Source: an uncultured Bacteriovoracaceae bacterium (GTDB lineage: Bacteria; Bdellovibrionota; Bacteriovoracia; Bacteriovoracales; Bacteriovoracaceae). From it: DNA of 43,205 nucleotides. The notes beneath the pieces are model-generated. The model saw only the letters and a program-made list of their open reading frames with translations, was not told the DNA's origin and did no database searches. How positions within the stretch are numbered: the stretch's first letter is position 1; every line of letters begins with the position of its first letter. Below are positions 1-9,694 of the stretch, piece after piece. The position numbers and the translations under genes were made by a program. The DNA lies in the NCBI GenBank assembly GCA_938034385.1, contig CALHLC010000010.1:1-43205 (forward strand), in the 5' to 3' direction.

Positions 1-194
1 CTAACTGAAAATTTGGTTTTAAAAAAGTTGATGAATCATCAATGATTACGAAATGTTAGAGTTAAGTTCCACTACTAAGCGAGTATATTCGGTACTTACA
101 TTACTAACTGAAAATTTGGTTTTAAAAAAGTTGATGAATCATCAATGATTACGAAATGTTAGAGTTAAGTTCCACTACTAAGCGAGTATATTCG
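1..194. repeat. Tandem direct repeat, two 91-bp copies, period 103 bp
   Basis: Bases 1-91 and 104-194 are identical as read; 12 unrelated bases (92-103) separate them. The first copy begins at the window edge, so the array may extend further left. Each copy holds an AT-rich palindrome (28-42 and 131-145) next to a run of A. On the minus strand this reads as a small hairpin followed by T residues, like an intrinsic terminator. The right copy also holds the stop codon of the minus-strand ORF that starts at 467. The unit therefore looks like a duplicated 3' gene end plus terminator. Nothing else is visible in 1-164. Confidence 0.9.
124..145 (-). terminator. AT-rich hairpin plus T-run (duplicated at 21-42)
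   Basis: On the minus strand TTGATG and CATCAA form a 6-bp stem around a 3-nt loop, followed directly by C and six T. It lies just after the stop codon of the small membrane ORF. The same structure occurs 103 bp further on in the other repeat copy, giving two terminators in series. The stem is short and AT-rich, so its efficiency is uncertain. Confidence 0.4.
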
Positions 195-467
195 AATTAT
201 TAATTGATGAGAATACTTAAATCCTATCACCCAACTTAAAAAATACTGAATATAACTTTGATCATCGGCCCATATATAAGAGCCTCGCGAATATAAGAAA
301 TGTTCGAAACCGTGATAAATTCTATGCAATGATTCATACATAACTCCATAATCAAAGGCCTGTAATCGACCTTCATAATAAATTCGAAGAGGTCCCCAAA
401 AAAATAAAGGTGCGAAAAGCAACACTACAACAATTAATTCAATTCTTATTTTTCTGATCATCCACAT
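165..467 (-). CDS. Small hypothetical membrane-anchored protein (100 aa)
   Basis: The N-terminus has a few basic residues and then one strong hydrophobic segment (about residues 9-27), predicting a single inner-membrane anchor. The rest is aromatic-rich (many Tyr, Trp, His) with no motif I recognise. There is no clear SD before the ATG at 467 or the second ATG at 461. The last codons and stop lie inside the 91-bp repeat, so the C-terminus could have been rewritten when the duplication formed. It lies downstream of tRNA-Gln on the same strand. It could be a decayed gene end or a lineage-specific small protein. Confidence 0.45.
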   Translation of the reverse strand: MWMIRKIRIELIVVVLLFAPLFFWGPLRIYYEGRLQAFDYGVMYESLHRIYHGFEHFLYSRGSYIWADDQSYIQYFLSWVIGFKYSHQLIIRIYSLSSGT

Positions 468-530
468 TATTCTAACAAAGAGTTTAAGACTTTTAATAAT
501 GACCGAGTTTTGTATTTTATGTTGAAAAAA

Positions 531-605
531 TGGCTGGGGTGGCAGGGATCGAACCTGCGCATAACTGGATCAAAACCAGTTGACTTACCACTTGTCGACA
601 CCCCA
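531..605 (-). tRNA. tRNA-Gln (anticodon UUG)
   Basis: The minus strand folds as a full cloverleaf. The 7-bp acceptor is TGGGGTG/CACCCCA with discriminator G and an encoded CCA (531-533). The anticodon stem ACTGG/CCAGT surrounds the loop TTTTGAT, giving anticodon TTG, and the T-arm carries GTTCGATC. The gene begins 17 nt after the stop of the penicillin-binding protein gene on the same strand, so read-through transcription is possible. Confidence 0.96.
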
Positions 606-622
606 GTAGATAAAATGCTATT

Positions 623-2509
623 TCAATTTATATCTAATTCTTCTTCTTTTTGTCCAGAACTATAGCAATTAAGTGACCTTAACTTTTTTCCACTTCTTAA
701 AACATAGTCTTGAAAGACCTTAAACGCCCCTCTAGAACCCGAAAGTTCGAGTTTCTTACCTCTTCGGTCTCCTTCTAGCCCTACCCAAAGGATTTTTATT
801 TTTTCATCATCCAGAGTTAAAAACCAGTTATCTAGCGAATTATTACTGGTCCCAGTTTTCCCAAAGAAATCAAGCTCTTGGATTTGGGCCTTCACTACTG
901 CACTTAACGTATTTTGATTAGGATTGTTTAAAATTGAATATATTTTCTTTTCTCCGCGACATTCATAATTTTTAAAGACTTTATACCCGTTATAAATCTC
1001 TTCAAAATTAAGCTCTATAGAACCCAAAAGCTGTGAAGGAAATTCTCTAAGTGGCTTTTTCAACATAGGTAAATAACTATTTAGACTTTTTTCCATTCTA
1101 TCCATTCCATATCTTTTAATTAAATGAAACATAGGGATGTTTCGAGACTTTCTTAAAGAATCACTCATCGTAATTTCAGAGCTATTAAAATCTCTATCCC
1201 TTGGTTTCCAAACTCCAGAGTTTAATGAAAAGCTTATTGGACCTGTGCTTGTTATTGTATCTTCCTCATAGCCCTCTTTACTGAAAACCTGATAAACAAA
1301 AGGCTTCAATAAACTTCCAACCTGAAGTTTCACTTGCAGGTTAGAGATCGCATCTTTTTCAAGTTTTGAATAATAGTTAAAATCACAAAACCTTTCACCA
1401 CACCTAAATACATTTTCATAATATTTAATTGCAATATCTTCCTCTCGGTGACCTTTTAAAAACTTTAAACTTACATCATTGATTATAAAGTTCTTGTAAA
1501 ATTCTTTCTCTTTCAGAGCAAAAGCTAAAGACTTATACTTAGTATCAAGATTTTCTTTTTTTAACTTTTCAACCCATAAGCTCCAAGTTTTATCGTTCCA
1601 CTTCACCTCATCAACATTACTTAAAAATTTATTTTTCTTTAACTTCACAAAAAGGCTATTTGTTCTATCAACAAGCTTCTTAACATTTTTCAAAGGATGA
1701 TAGGAATTTGGTCCTTTAAGCATAGAGCTCAGGATAATAGATTCGTAGTCAGTAAGTTCATGCAGCTCTTTTTTAAAGTAGAACTTACTTGCAGCATAAA
1801 TTCCTTTTATTCGAACACCACCTAGATTCCCCCAAAACATTTCATTAAAATAAGATTGTAGTATTTGTTCTTTAGAATAATTTTTTTCTATATAAACTGA
1901 TAAAATCATTTCTTCAAGTTTTCTAAAAAAACTCTTCTCATTATTTAAAAAGATGTTTTTAACTAATTGCTGAGTAAGAGTTGAGCCCCCTTGAACAAAT
2001 GAACCCGCTTTCAAATCTGCAATTGCTGCCCTTAATATAGATCTAAAATCAATCCCCTTGTGATCCAAGAATCTTAAATCCTCAATTCCAATTAAACCTC
2101 TCCATAAAACAGAAGGGATGTTTGAAAAGTCTACTTTTCTTTGAAAGCAATAAGGGTTAAGGCAACTATTCCCAATGGTGATATAAAATGTTTGTGGTGT
2201 GTTAAATTTTAAATACTTGCCCTGTTCAGAAAAGTTTGAAAAATATTTCTGATCTTCTATCCACTTCTTATAACTTTGTTCATTCTCTAGATAATCAAAA
2301 ACAAACTCAAGGTCTGATTTTAAAACAAATGAATCTCTCTCTATGACTATTTCAGTATTTTTAATTTCCGCTTTAGCTCGATTTAATGAGAAGGTTTCTG
2401 ACTTACCAAGATCATCCACTAAGATGAAAAGATAGCCTACTGCTATAAAAAGCCCAATAAATAGGCAGGATAAAAAAAGTTTCAAAAGCTTTACAATAAC
2501 GCGCATCAT
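623..2509 (-). CDS. Class A (bifunctional) penicillin-binding protein, PBP1b-like
   Basis: This enzyme polymerises lipid II glycan strands and cross-links peptide stems in the periplasm. One N-terminal membrane helix (about residues 8-30) anchors it. The GT51 domain follows: the catalytic Glu lies in IEDLRF (E143), followed by GGSTLTQQLVKN (174-185). The transpeptidase domain has Ser399 in GSLLKP (SxxK), SRN at 455-457 and KTGT at 551-554, so both activities look intact. At 628 aa it is compact compared with the usual 750-850 aa, and the transpeptidase part looks trimmed. Two tandem ATG codons (2509 and 2506) could start it. It is divergent from the porin gene. Confidence 0.92.
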   Translation of the reverse strand: MMRVIVKLLKLFLSCLFIGLFIAVGYLFILVDDLGKSETFSLNRAKAEIKNTEIVIERDSFVLKSDLEFVFDYLENEQSYKKWIEDQKYFSNFSEQGKYLKFNTPQTFYITIGNSCLNPYCFQRKVDFSNIPSVLWRGLIGIEDLRFLDHKGIDFRSILRAAIADLKAGSFVQGGSTLTQQLVKNIFLNNEKSFFRKLEEMILSVYIEKNYSKEQILQSYFNEMFWGNLGGVRIKGIYAASKFYFKKELHELTDYESIILSSMLKGPNSYHPLKNVKKLVDRTNSLFVKLKKNKFLSNVDEVKWNDKTWSLWVEKLKKENLDTKYKSLAFALKEKEFYKNFIINDVSLKFLKGHREEDIAIKYYENVFRCGERFCDFNYYSKLEKDAISNLQVKLQVGSLLKPFVYQVFSKEGYEEDTITSTGPISFSLNSGVWKPRDRDFNSSEITMSDSLRKSRNIPMFHLIKRYGMDRMEKSLNSYLPMLKKPLREFPSQLLGSIELNFEEIYNGYKVFKNYECRGEKKIYSILNNPNQNTLSAVVKAQIQELDFFGKTGTSNNSLDNWFLTLDDEKIKILWVGLEGDRRGKKLELSGSRGAFKVFQDYVLRSGKKLRSLNCYSSGQKEEELDIN

Positions 2510-2585
2510 TATTTCATTGCCAGTAGGGCCTACATTCCTTAATATCTGTCTTAATTGGTAAACTATTAATTATTAGGAGACAACC

Positions 2586-4025
2586 TTGAAATACTCAATT
2601 GCTATCCTTGTCCTAGCTGCAGCTTTTAACACTTTTGCTACTTCTGCAAATTTTAAAGGATCACTTGGATTTGAAACAACTAGAATTCAAAAATACAGAA
2701 GAACGAATGCAAATACGGCAAGTGCAAGTTTGTTTAATAATGGCGAAGCAATTCCTGGTTCAATTGAAGATGCAGGGATTCAAACTTATATTTTTAGATT
2801 AAATCCTGAAATCATTGTAAATGATCATGTAAGTGTTTTTTCTGAATTAAGTTCAGGTCATGCTCGTGGTGGAAATATTGGAGGCCAAGGAAATACTAAT
2901 AATCAAGGAACAGGTTTTGGTGGAAAGTTTTATCAATCAGCTCCATCTTCAAGCGATATAATTCACGTCAATCAAGCTTATATGGATATTTATGCTGACA
3001 TTGCTACATTTAAGGTTGGCCGATTCTCAAAGCATTGGGGACTAGGTGCTGTCATTAACGATGGTAAAAGAGCTGGAGATAGATTCGTAAGTCGATATGA
3101 TGGTATAGAAGGAAACTTCAACGTAGGAAAGCTTTATATCACTCCATATTGGGCAAAGATTGATACCAGCATACATCATCTTCAAGGTTCTATCAGAGAT
3201 ATCGGTGTTTCAGTTTTATACGATGATCCAAATAATGATATGAAAGGTGGACTTTTATGGAGCATGAGAAAATCTGGTAGTAAGTCTAACGCAATGGTTG
3301 TTCCAAATACAACAGGAACAGGAAGCAATAATTTGTCTGAGTCGAGCATTAGAATGTTTAACCTTTTTTACCAAAAAGATTGGAAGAACTTTGGATTTGG
3401 ATTAGAAATTCCATTTATTGATGGAGATGGTGCTAAAAATATTTATGGGACTAATTCTAATACAGGAGTAAAATCTATTTCTTATCTTGGAGAAGCTCAC
3501 TTAAATCTTAGTTCAAACTTTTCATTATTTTTAAATGGTGGATATATTACTGGAGACAGTAATGATAATACAGAATTTAGCGCAATGTACCTTAACCCAA
3601 ATTATAATATTGCAGAAATCATGTTTAATTATAATCTATTCGCAGTCGAAAACCCGAATTTAAATGTTCATGATGCTGCAATAACAAATGCTACTTATGC
3701 TAAACTTGCTCTTCATTACAAAAGATCTCAATGGACATGGAAGCTTGGGCTTTTATGGGCACAAGCAAATGAAACTGCAACTGCAGGATCTCAAGCATGG
3801 CAACATGATCTAGGATATGGATACATCGCTGCAGCAAATCAAGAAAGCGATCTTGGTTATGAAGCTGATTTATCATTTGATTATCAATGGAATCCAAATC
3901 TGATCCTTACAGGATTTTTAAGTTATTATGCTGTTGGTGAATACTACGCATTTAATAACACGGCTTCACCATTAAATCTTGAAGATGTTATTGCAGGTGG
4001 AATGAAATTAAATCTTAATTTCTAG
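2586..4025 (+). CDS. Porin-like outer-membrane beta-barrel protein
   Basis: The protein has 479 aa. A cleavable signal peptide (about residues 1-20, ending near Ala-Thr-Ser-Ala) is followed by many alternating aromatic/polar strands rich in Gly, Asn and Tyr. The chain ends in Phe, typical of proteins inserted by the BAM machinery. It looks like a porin or alginate-export-like barrel, but I cannot assign a substrate. The start is TTG at 2586, decided by AGGAGA at 2575-2580 at good spacing. Its stop overlaps the convergent secreted-protein gene by 4 nt, with no separate terminator. High Asn/Gly content suggests long surface loops. Confidence 0.8.
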   Translation: MKYSIAILVLAAAFNTFATSANFKGSLGFETTRIQKYRRTNANTASASLFNNGEAIPGSIEDAGIQTYIFRLNPEIIVNDHVSVFSELSSGHARGGNIGGQGNTNNQGTGFGGKFYQSAPSSSDIIHVNQAYMDIYADIATFKVGRFSKHWGLGAVINDGKRAGDRFVSRYDGIEGNFNVGKLYITPYWAKIDTSIHHLQGSIRDIGVSVLYDDPNNDMKGGLLWSMRKSGSKSNAMVVPNTTGTGSNNLSESSIRMFNLFYQKDWKNFGFGLEIPFIDGDGAKNIYGTNSNTGVKSISYLGEAHLNLSSNFSLFLNGGYITGDSNDNTEFSAMYLNPNYNIAEIMFNYNLFAVENPNLNVHDAAITNATYAKLALHYKRSQWTWKLGLLWAQANETATAGSQAWQHDLGYGYIAAANQESDLGYEADLSFDYQWNPNLILTGFLSYYAVGEYYAFNNTASPLNLEDVIAGGMKLNLNF

Positions 4026-7000
4026 AAACCGGGTCTAGATTGACCAAAGTTATTATAATTATTCATGAAAGTCGGATTATAGCTACTCCCATTATACACT
4101 CCAGGAGGAGTATATAGATTGAATTGACTTGCAGGAGACGGATTAACGACATTATTTATCGTCTGCCAAAAACCACTTCCAAGAGGACTATTATTACTCA
4201 TCGTATTGGTTTGTACTAATGGATTCATTATTCCCATCATTTCAAAATTTGATTGCATAATAGATTGATTGTGTAGAGTCTGCTGCCCAAGGTTTATGTT
4301 ATACATCATAAGATCAAACATATTATTTTGATTATTATTTTGGTTGGGTCTGTTAAGCAATTCTGCTAAAAGTCTATTTGTTAAACTGTTTGGATCATTA
4401 CTTGCCCCAGTTTCACTGCTTGTGTTACTTGCATCTTCAAGGGCCTGCTCTTTAATTGCTTCATCAATATTCTTTTGAGACTCTTTAATAGATTCATAGT
4501 CATCTGTCTCTTTCCAATCCACTTCTTTTTTCCTACATCGCTTTTCATAGTCTTTATTATCTTCATTCTCTGCAAAGTAATTAGCTCTCATGTTTAATAT
4601 TGCAATCTTATCTTGCATGGCTTTATAAGGATGCTCAGAATAGTCAGATTCGAAATAGCTCAAGTCCTTTAAGGTCTCATAAGAGTTTAAGTCTAAATCT
4701 TCTGTAATTGAACTCTCATAATCTTTTAGATTTTTTAAATCTTCTTTATCTTCATCTGTCGTGCTTGCAACTCCATTTTCAAGATAATCTTTTGAAGCTT
4801 TTTCAAGTTCATCTTTCATTTTCTCAGCAAACTTTTTTGTTTTCTTACATGTTAAAATATCACCCAATGCTTTACAGTTTTCATCGTTACTTTCAGCCAA
4901 TTTATCATCCAAGGCATTTTGCAAAGCATCTGAATCTAGCTCTGAATCTTCATCATCAAGATCAGTAATCGTTTCAAACATCGCAACAGCATTTTTTAGA
5001 TTCTTTGCATTTTCTTTAGATCGAAGATTTCCTTCCTTACCCTTAACTCCAAGATATTTAATATAGTTTTTAAGTGGTCCAAAGCCAGTATATTTTAATT
5101 TCACTACATTAACTAATCTCTTATACTTCTTACAAGAAAGATCTGCTTGCTCATCGTCTTCACTACATTTCTCTCCATGTTTAGAAATATAATCCCAATA
5201 CTTATTAGCATTTTTTAAAACTTTCTTTGCAAATTTATTCACTTCATCGTTCGTATTGTTTTTTGGTTTAAATTTTTTGAGATCATTAATAGGGTTTTTT
5301 GTATATTTTAAAGTGTCCTCTGAATCAAGCTTACACATATACTCACCATCATCGGCACCTTCACCAAAGTTCAAAGTTACTAAGTCTGAACTTCCATTTT
5401 CGGTCACATCATCATAAATCAAATATTTATCTTTAAGCTTAACCGCAATGTTTGCAAGATCAGATGAAAAATCATCAACTCCCGGTAACCTCATTTGACA
5501 AGAGCTAAAAGGAAAGCTCTCTTCCATTTCTAATTTAGTATCAAATACTCCAAATCGTTTCTGATTCTCTAGGCAAATGTTCAAGTTCTGATTATCCGGG
5601 TCCTGGCTATCAAACTGAGAATCATTAACCAAGATTGAGTCATCACTCATCCCTGGTATTTCTATTTCTTTAGTTGGGCTATATTTTTTCTTATAATTAT
5701 TTAATCTTTCAGAAAACTTTTCATTGTCCTCAAATAAGTCCTTTCCTGCTTTAAAATTTTTATATGCTTTTTCGATTGAACTTTTAAGTTTTCCGTTTCT
5801 CCATTTTTTAAATATCTTTCCACTTGTCAGTTCTTCTTCTGCCTTTTCAAAACTCTCCCCTATACATTTTTCCAGAGATGAACTACTATCAGACTTTAAG
5901 TTTATAGCTTTATCAGTTGAAAATGCTTTCTTTGCATCATAGCCTTCATTAAATTCAACGTAAGCTGAATACACTTCTGAAATCTGACTGTAATCTTTAC
6001 CTTCTGGATTTCCTCCAGCTCTTTTTATTTTCATCCCTTTAAGGCAATTATTTGTTATTCCACCTAGTTCTAAATACCACTTCCCATCTTTTTTCTTATA
6101 TTTCCCTCTCGGTCCATAATCTTTAAAAAAATCTAATTCTAATAATCTGTCTACAAAAGGTTTTAAACTATTCCCTTCTGACCCTAGAAGTTTTCCAAAT
6201 GCTTTTTCAAAATGCTTGTGCCTTGTAGATAAGTTTGCACCTTTATAATGACCTTCACTATGCTCATTTAATTTGTTAAGCCAGGTATCAAAATCTCCTA
6301 AAGAACGTTTGTTCTTTGAATTCTTCACACAATATCTTTCAAATTCTTCGTCACTTGTAGCTTGAGATTTTCCTTTCTTAAGTAATTCATCATTACCCAC
6401 ACAAATTGGAGTATCAGAATTACCACGGAACACTCTATGTTCAGTGTCACTACTACATTCAGTTGTCCCTAAAAATTTCTTTCTTAAGTTATTTAAACTT
6501 TGAAACAATGATTTTTTTTCTATCGTTCCATCTGAATCTTCAACTTGATTTGCTGATTGTTCAGCATTATCAAAATCATCACCATCATCCTCTACAGTCA
6601 ATTCATCAGTCCCAGGATCTACATCACTAGGGATTTCATTAGTTCCAATAGAAGTTGCTCCTTCTATCTCTGGTATCGTCCTTGCCGGAACAGGTACTTC
6701 ACTCGGTGACATTGGAGGTAAACCTTCGACAGCAGGTATTGTCTCTCCTGGAGTAGTTGGCGTTACTTCTGCTGGGCCTGGTATCACTCTTCCAGGAACC
6801 GGTATCGCATTCGGTAAGTTTGGTGAAACTTCAGCTAGAGGTGGAGTTACTCCTACTTGATCAGATGTACTGCCTGCACTAAATTTCGGTTCAAATTCTT
6901 TACTTGGATCCAAAAGAAGGTCAGTAATATTGTCTGCTTCAAACTTATATTTTGTCCTATCTCCCTTTCGGTGAACTAAAGACCTAGCATCTTCTACGCC

Positions 7001-7654
7001 CGCTCTCTTTCCTACTTGAACTCTCCCGTCACTTCCTCTTTTTATTTCAAATCCATCTTTGATCTGATAAGCATATTCATAAAGTTTTACTAAATTATTT
7101 TCTCTAACTTTTCTTTGTTCTTGAGTTAAATTATTTTCTGAATTTAAATTCTTTTTAAGTTCCTCTATTTTCTTTAGGGCCATCCAATGCTTTGTTAATC
7201 GAGGACAGTCTTTAACTGTTACATTTTCTGTACTACATCGATCTGAATCAGATTGAATTATTTGTCCTTCAAACGAGGTACTTGAAGCATTCTTTAAACT
7301 ATCTACTTGGCGAGCTTGAGCACCTGCTGCTAATTTTTTCAGACAATTAATGTATTGTCTCTCAGCATAAAGTCCTCTTTTCTTCCCATATACTCTTTCA
7401 CAATATTGTTGTGAACCTTTTATATTATCTCCAAACCTAGGTGAGCCTACAGTACTTGCAATCCCTCTAGAATTTTCTATATTGCCAGATTCAAGACATT
7501 CAAATCTTGCATCTAGGTTTTCAATTTCAAGATTATCTAAAGAATATTTTGAGTCACATCTAAGCTGACGCTCAAACGCACTTTCACTAAAACCAAGTCC
7601 ATGAAAACCAATGGTTAAAATTAGGGATAAATATAAATGTATTCGCTTCACCAC
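4022..7654 (-). CDS. Giant secreted low-complexity protein (1210 aa), unknown function
   Basis: I recognise no catalytic domain. A signal peptide (about residues 1-23, ending near GFS) directs export. An N-terminal cysteine-containing region (about 30-140) is followed by a Pro/Val/Glu-rich segment (about 270-340) built of loose repeats such as PVPGRVIP, TTPGETIP and PVPARTIP. Next comes a very charged Lys/Glu/Asp-rich helical region with scattered Cys. The tail is rich in Asn, Gln, Met and Pro (about the last 130 residues). The start is GTG at 7654. The gene follows priA on the same strand with a gap of about 60 nt. The make-up suggests a periplasmic or surface scaffold; that is inference. 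Confidence 0.75.
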   Translation of the reverse strand: MVKRIHLYLSLILTIGFHGLGFSESAFERQLRCDSKYSLDNLEIENLDARFECLESGNIENSRGIASTVGSPRFGDNIKGSQQYCERVYGKKRGLYAERQYINCLKKLAAGAQARQVDSLKNASSTSFEGQIIQSDSDRCSTENVTVKDCPRLTKHWMALKKIEELKKNLNSENNLTQEQRKVRENNLVKLYEYAYQIKDGFEIKRGSDGRVQVGKRAGVEDARSLVHRKGDRTKYKFEADNITDLLLDPSKEFEPKFSAGSTSDQVGVTPPLAEVSPNLPNAIPVPGRVIPGPAEVTPTTPGETIPAVEGLPPMSPSEVPVPARTIPEIEGATSIGTNEIPSDVDPGTDELTVEDDGDDFDNAEQSANQVEDSDGTIEKKSLFQSLNNLRKKFLGTTECSSDTEHRVFRGNSDTPICVGNDELLKKGKSQATSDEEFERYCVKNSKNKRSLGDFDTWLNKLNEHSEGHYKGANLSTRHKHFEKAFGKLLGSEGNSLKPFVDRLLELDFFKDYGPRGKYKKKDGKWYLELGGITNNCLKGMKIKRAGGNPEGKDYSQISEVYSAYVEFNEGYDAKKAFSTDKAINLKSDSSSSLEKCIGESFEKAEEELTSGKIFKKWRNGKLKSSIEKAYKNFKAGKDLFEDNEKFSERLNNYKKKYSPTKEIEIPGMSDDSILVNDSQFDSQDPDNQNLNICLENQKRFGVFDTKLEMEESFPFSSCQMRLPGVDDFSSDLANIAVKLKDKYLIYDDVTENGSSDLVTLNFGEGADDGEYMCKLDSEDTLKYTKNPINDLKKFKPKNNTNDEVNKFAKKVLKNANKYWDYISKHGEKCSEDDEQADLSCKKYKRLVNVVKLKYTGFGPLKNYIKYLGVKGKEGNLRSKENAKNLKNAVAMFETITDLDDEDSELDSDALQNALDDKLAESNDENCKALGDILTCKKTKKFAEKMKDELEKASKDYLENGVASTTDEDKEDLKNLKDYESSITEDLDLNSYETLKDLSYFESDYSEHPYKAMQDKIAILNMRANYFAENEDNKDYEKRCRKKEVDWKETDDYESIKESQKNIDEAIKEQALEDASNTSSETGASNDPNSLTNRLLAELLNRPNQNNNQNNMFDLMMYNINLGQQTLHNQSIMQSNFEMMGIMNPLVQTNTMSNNSPLGSGFWQTINNVVNPSPASQFNLYTPPGVYNGSSYNPTFMNNYNNFGQSRPGF

Positions 7655-7712
7655 GATAATCTTATCGATAGAAAACCTTAATTCTTTAACATTTAACTTG
7701 GAATTAAGACCT

Positions 7713-9629
7713 TTATGGGTCTACGTTATAACGAATATCTAAGCCCTTAAAATTATTATCAATTTTAAATCTCTGATCTTTGACCAATAAGTGATAGTGG
7801 TACTTATTTCCGATCTTTCTAATCAGGCCGGGAGCCGGGCCTAAGATTTCTTTATTTTCAAAGGTTTCTTTTAAAGACTTCTTTACTCTAGTTAATTCAT
7901 GATAGAGATCATTTTCTCTATGGGACTTACCTTCAATTTTTATAAGTTTTGAAAAAGGAGGAAAATTTAACTTTTCTCTTACTTTTAACTCATCATTATA
8001 AAAAGAGTCAAAATCATGATTAACAATAAATTCAAAAAACTTAGGTCTCAAATCAGATTGTAGATAAACACTTGCATCTTCTCCAAAACGACCGGCCCTT
8101 CCTGAGACTTGTCTGATTTGTTGAAACATTCGTTCAGCCGATCTAAAGTCTGGGATATGGAGATAACTATCTATTCCTAAAATCACGACACTATCAACAT
8201 TTTTAAAATTATGACCTTTAGAGATCATTTGAGTTCCAACTAAAATATTTATTTCTCTTTTTTCAAACTTCTCAAGCACTTCTTCAACGTCCGAGAGATT
8301 TTTTAGATTATCTCTATCAAACTTTTCTACAACTTTATCACTGAAAATTTTCTTTAAAACTTTCTCAACTTTTTCTGTTCCAAATCCTCCGTTGTACAAA
8401 TCTATACATCCACAAGTCGGACATTGCTTTGGAACACTATCTTTATACTCACAAGCATAACACTCCAAAGCATTTCTACTTTTAAAGTTGGTAAGTCTAA
8501 TATCACAGTTTGGACAATCAAAGCTTTGTCCACATGAGTGACATTGTATATATTTTGAAAACCCAAGCTTATTAACAAAAACAATGGATTGAAACCCAGC
8601 ATCCAAGCTTATTCTTAATTTCTCAATAACCTCTTTAGAAATGGGATAAGTATCATCTTCTTCAGACGGACAATTGACCAACTTAATAGTAGGAAGTTTT
8701 GAATCATTAAATCTCTCTTTTAAAGTATAATAATGTAAACTTTCATTATTTTTAAATCTATAGAAATTCTCAAGTGTTGGAGTTGCACTACCAAGAACAA
8801 TTGGAAAAGCTCCAAGTTGTGCTTTTTTAATAGCTACATCACGAGCATGAAACCTACATCTATCATCTTGTTTAAAAGATTTATCATGCTCTTCATCTAT
8901 AACAATTAGTCCTAGATTATTAACAGGTAAAAAAACAGAACTCCTTACTCCAATAATTAAAACGGGTTCATCTAGAGTTTTTAAATATCTCCATAGATTA
9001 AATTTTTGAGAGTTTTTGATTGAACTATGATAAGTAAATATTTTGCATCCAAGAAATTCTGAAAAGAACTTTATAAACTGAGTCGTTAAGTTGATTTCAG
9101 GTAATAAGTATTGAACGGACTTTCCACTATCAATAACATTTTTCATCATAGATAAAAAAACCAAGCTCTTTCCACTACCGGTAACTCCATGAATTAAGCT
9201 TTGTGAAAATCCAGATTTTTTTTCAAAAGATGAAATGATTTTTTTTTGATCATCATTTAACTCAAAAGGAAATGAATCTCCTTTTCCTTCAATAAACTCA
9301 GGCTCTTTAAGTCTCTTCATATATTTTGGTAAAGAATCAAAAATGAGTTTACCCAGTGAATACATATAATAACTGGCACACCACTTATATAGTTCAAGCT
9401 CATCAAGAGATAGATTAAAATCACTATACTCAGGCCGAGTGATTTCTTTATATTTTATGGACTTATCCACATCAGATTCATTTTTAAACCCAACTATACA
9501 GCCTAATTCTTTTCGGCGGCCAAGAGGAACTTCAACTAAATCACCAATATTAGCTCCTATACCTGTTGAGTTCTTATAGGTAAGGATAGAGTTATTCCTT
9601 GGATAGTTTACAGCTACGTCACAATACAT
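7713..9629 (-). CDS. priA: Primosomal protein N' (PriA helicase)
   Basis: PriA recognises stalled or repaired forks and reloads the replisome using 3'-5' helicase activity. The N-terminus matches the 3'-DNA-binding domain (about residues 1-105). Helicase motifs follow: GVTGSGKS (148-155, Walker A), DEEH (245-248) and GSAT (280-283). Eight zinc-binding cysteines sit at about 363, 366, 372, 375, 390, 393, 403 and 406, and motif V/VI reads QVSGRAGR. At 638 aa it is about 90 residues shorter than E. coli PriA. The helicase core starts almost directly after the 3'-binding domain, so the winged-helix domain seems to be missing. The start is ATG at 9629 with a distant AAGGA. Confidence 0.95.
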   Translation of the reverse strand: MYCDVAVNYPRNNSILTYKNSTGIGANIGDLVEVPLGRRKELGCIVGFKNESDVDKSIKYKEITRPEYSDFNLSLDELELYKWCASYYMYSLGKLIFDSLPKYMKRLKEPEFIEGKGDSFPFELNDDQKKIISSFEKKSGFSQSLIHGVTGSGKSLVFLSMMKNVIDSGKSVQYLLPEINLTTQFIKFFSEFLGCKIFTYHSSIKNSQKFNLWRYLKTLDEPVLIIGVRSSVFLPVNNLGLIVIDEEHDKSFKQDDRCRFHARDVAIKKAQLGAFPIVLGSATPTLENFYRFKNNESLHYYTLKERFNDSKLPTIKLVNCPSEEDDTYPISKEVIEKLRISLDAGFQSIVFVNKLGFSKYIQCHSCGQSFDCPNCDIRLTNFKSRNALECYACEYKDSVPKQCPTCGCIDLYNGGFGTEKVEKVLKKIFSDKVVEKFDRDNLKNLSDVEEVLEKFEKREINILVGTQMISKGHNFKNVDSVVILGIDSYLHIPDFRSAERMFQQIRQVSGRAGRFGEDASVYLQSDLRPKFFEFIVNHDFDSFYNDELKVREKLNFPPFSKLIKIEGKSHRENDLYHELTRVKKSLKETFENKEILGPAPGLIRKIGNKYHYHLLVKDQRFKIDNNFKGLDIRYNVDP

Positions 9630-9694
9630 TTTGTTTTTTTAATTCCTTTTAGTTCTATTTCCCATGATAATAAGTACTGTCTATACTTAAGGCC

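Noticed and set aside
1-194. CRISPR array
   Set aside because: Two 91-bp repeats with a 12-bp separator do not fit repeat-spacer geometry, and no cas genes are present anywhere in the window.
4708-4968. Plus-strand ORFs opposite the 1210-aa protein (also at 5724 and 6406)
   Set aside because: They mirror low-complexity codons of the real gene and lack SDs; composition rich in His, Leu and Gln is typical of antisense shadows.
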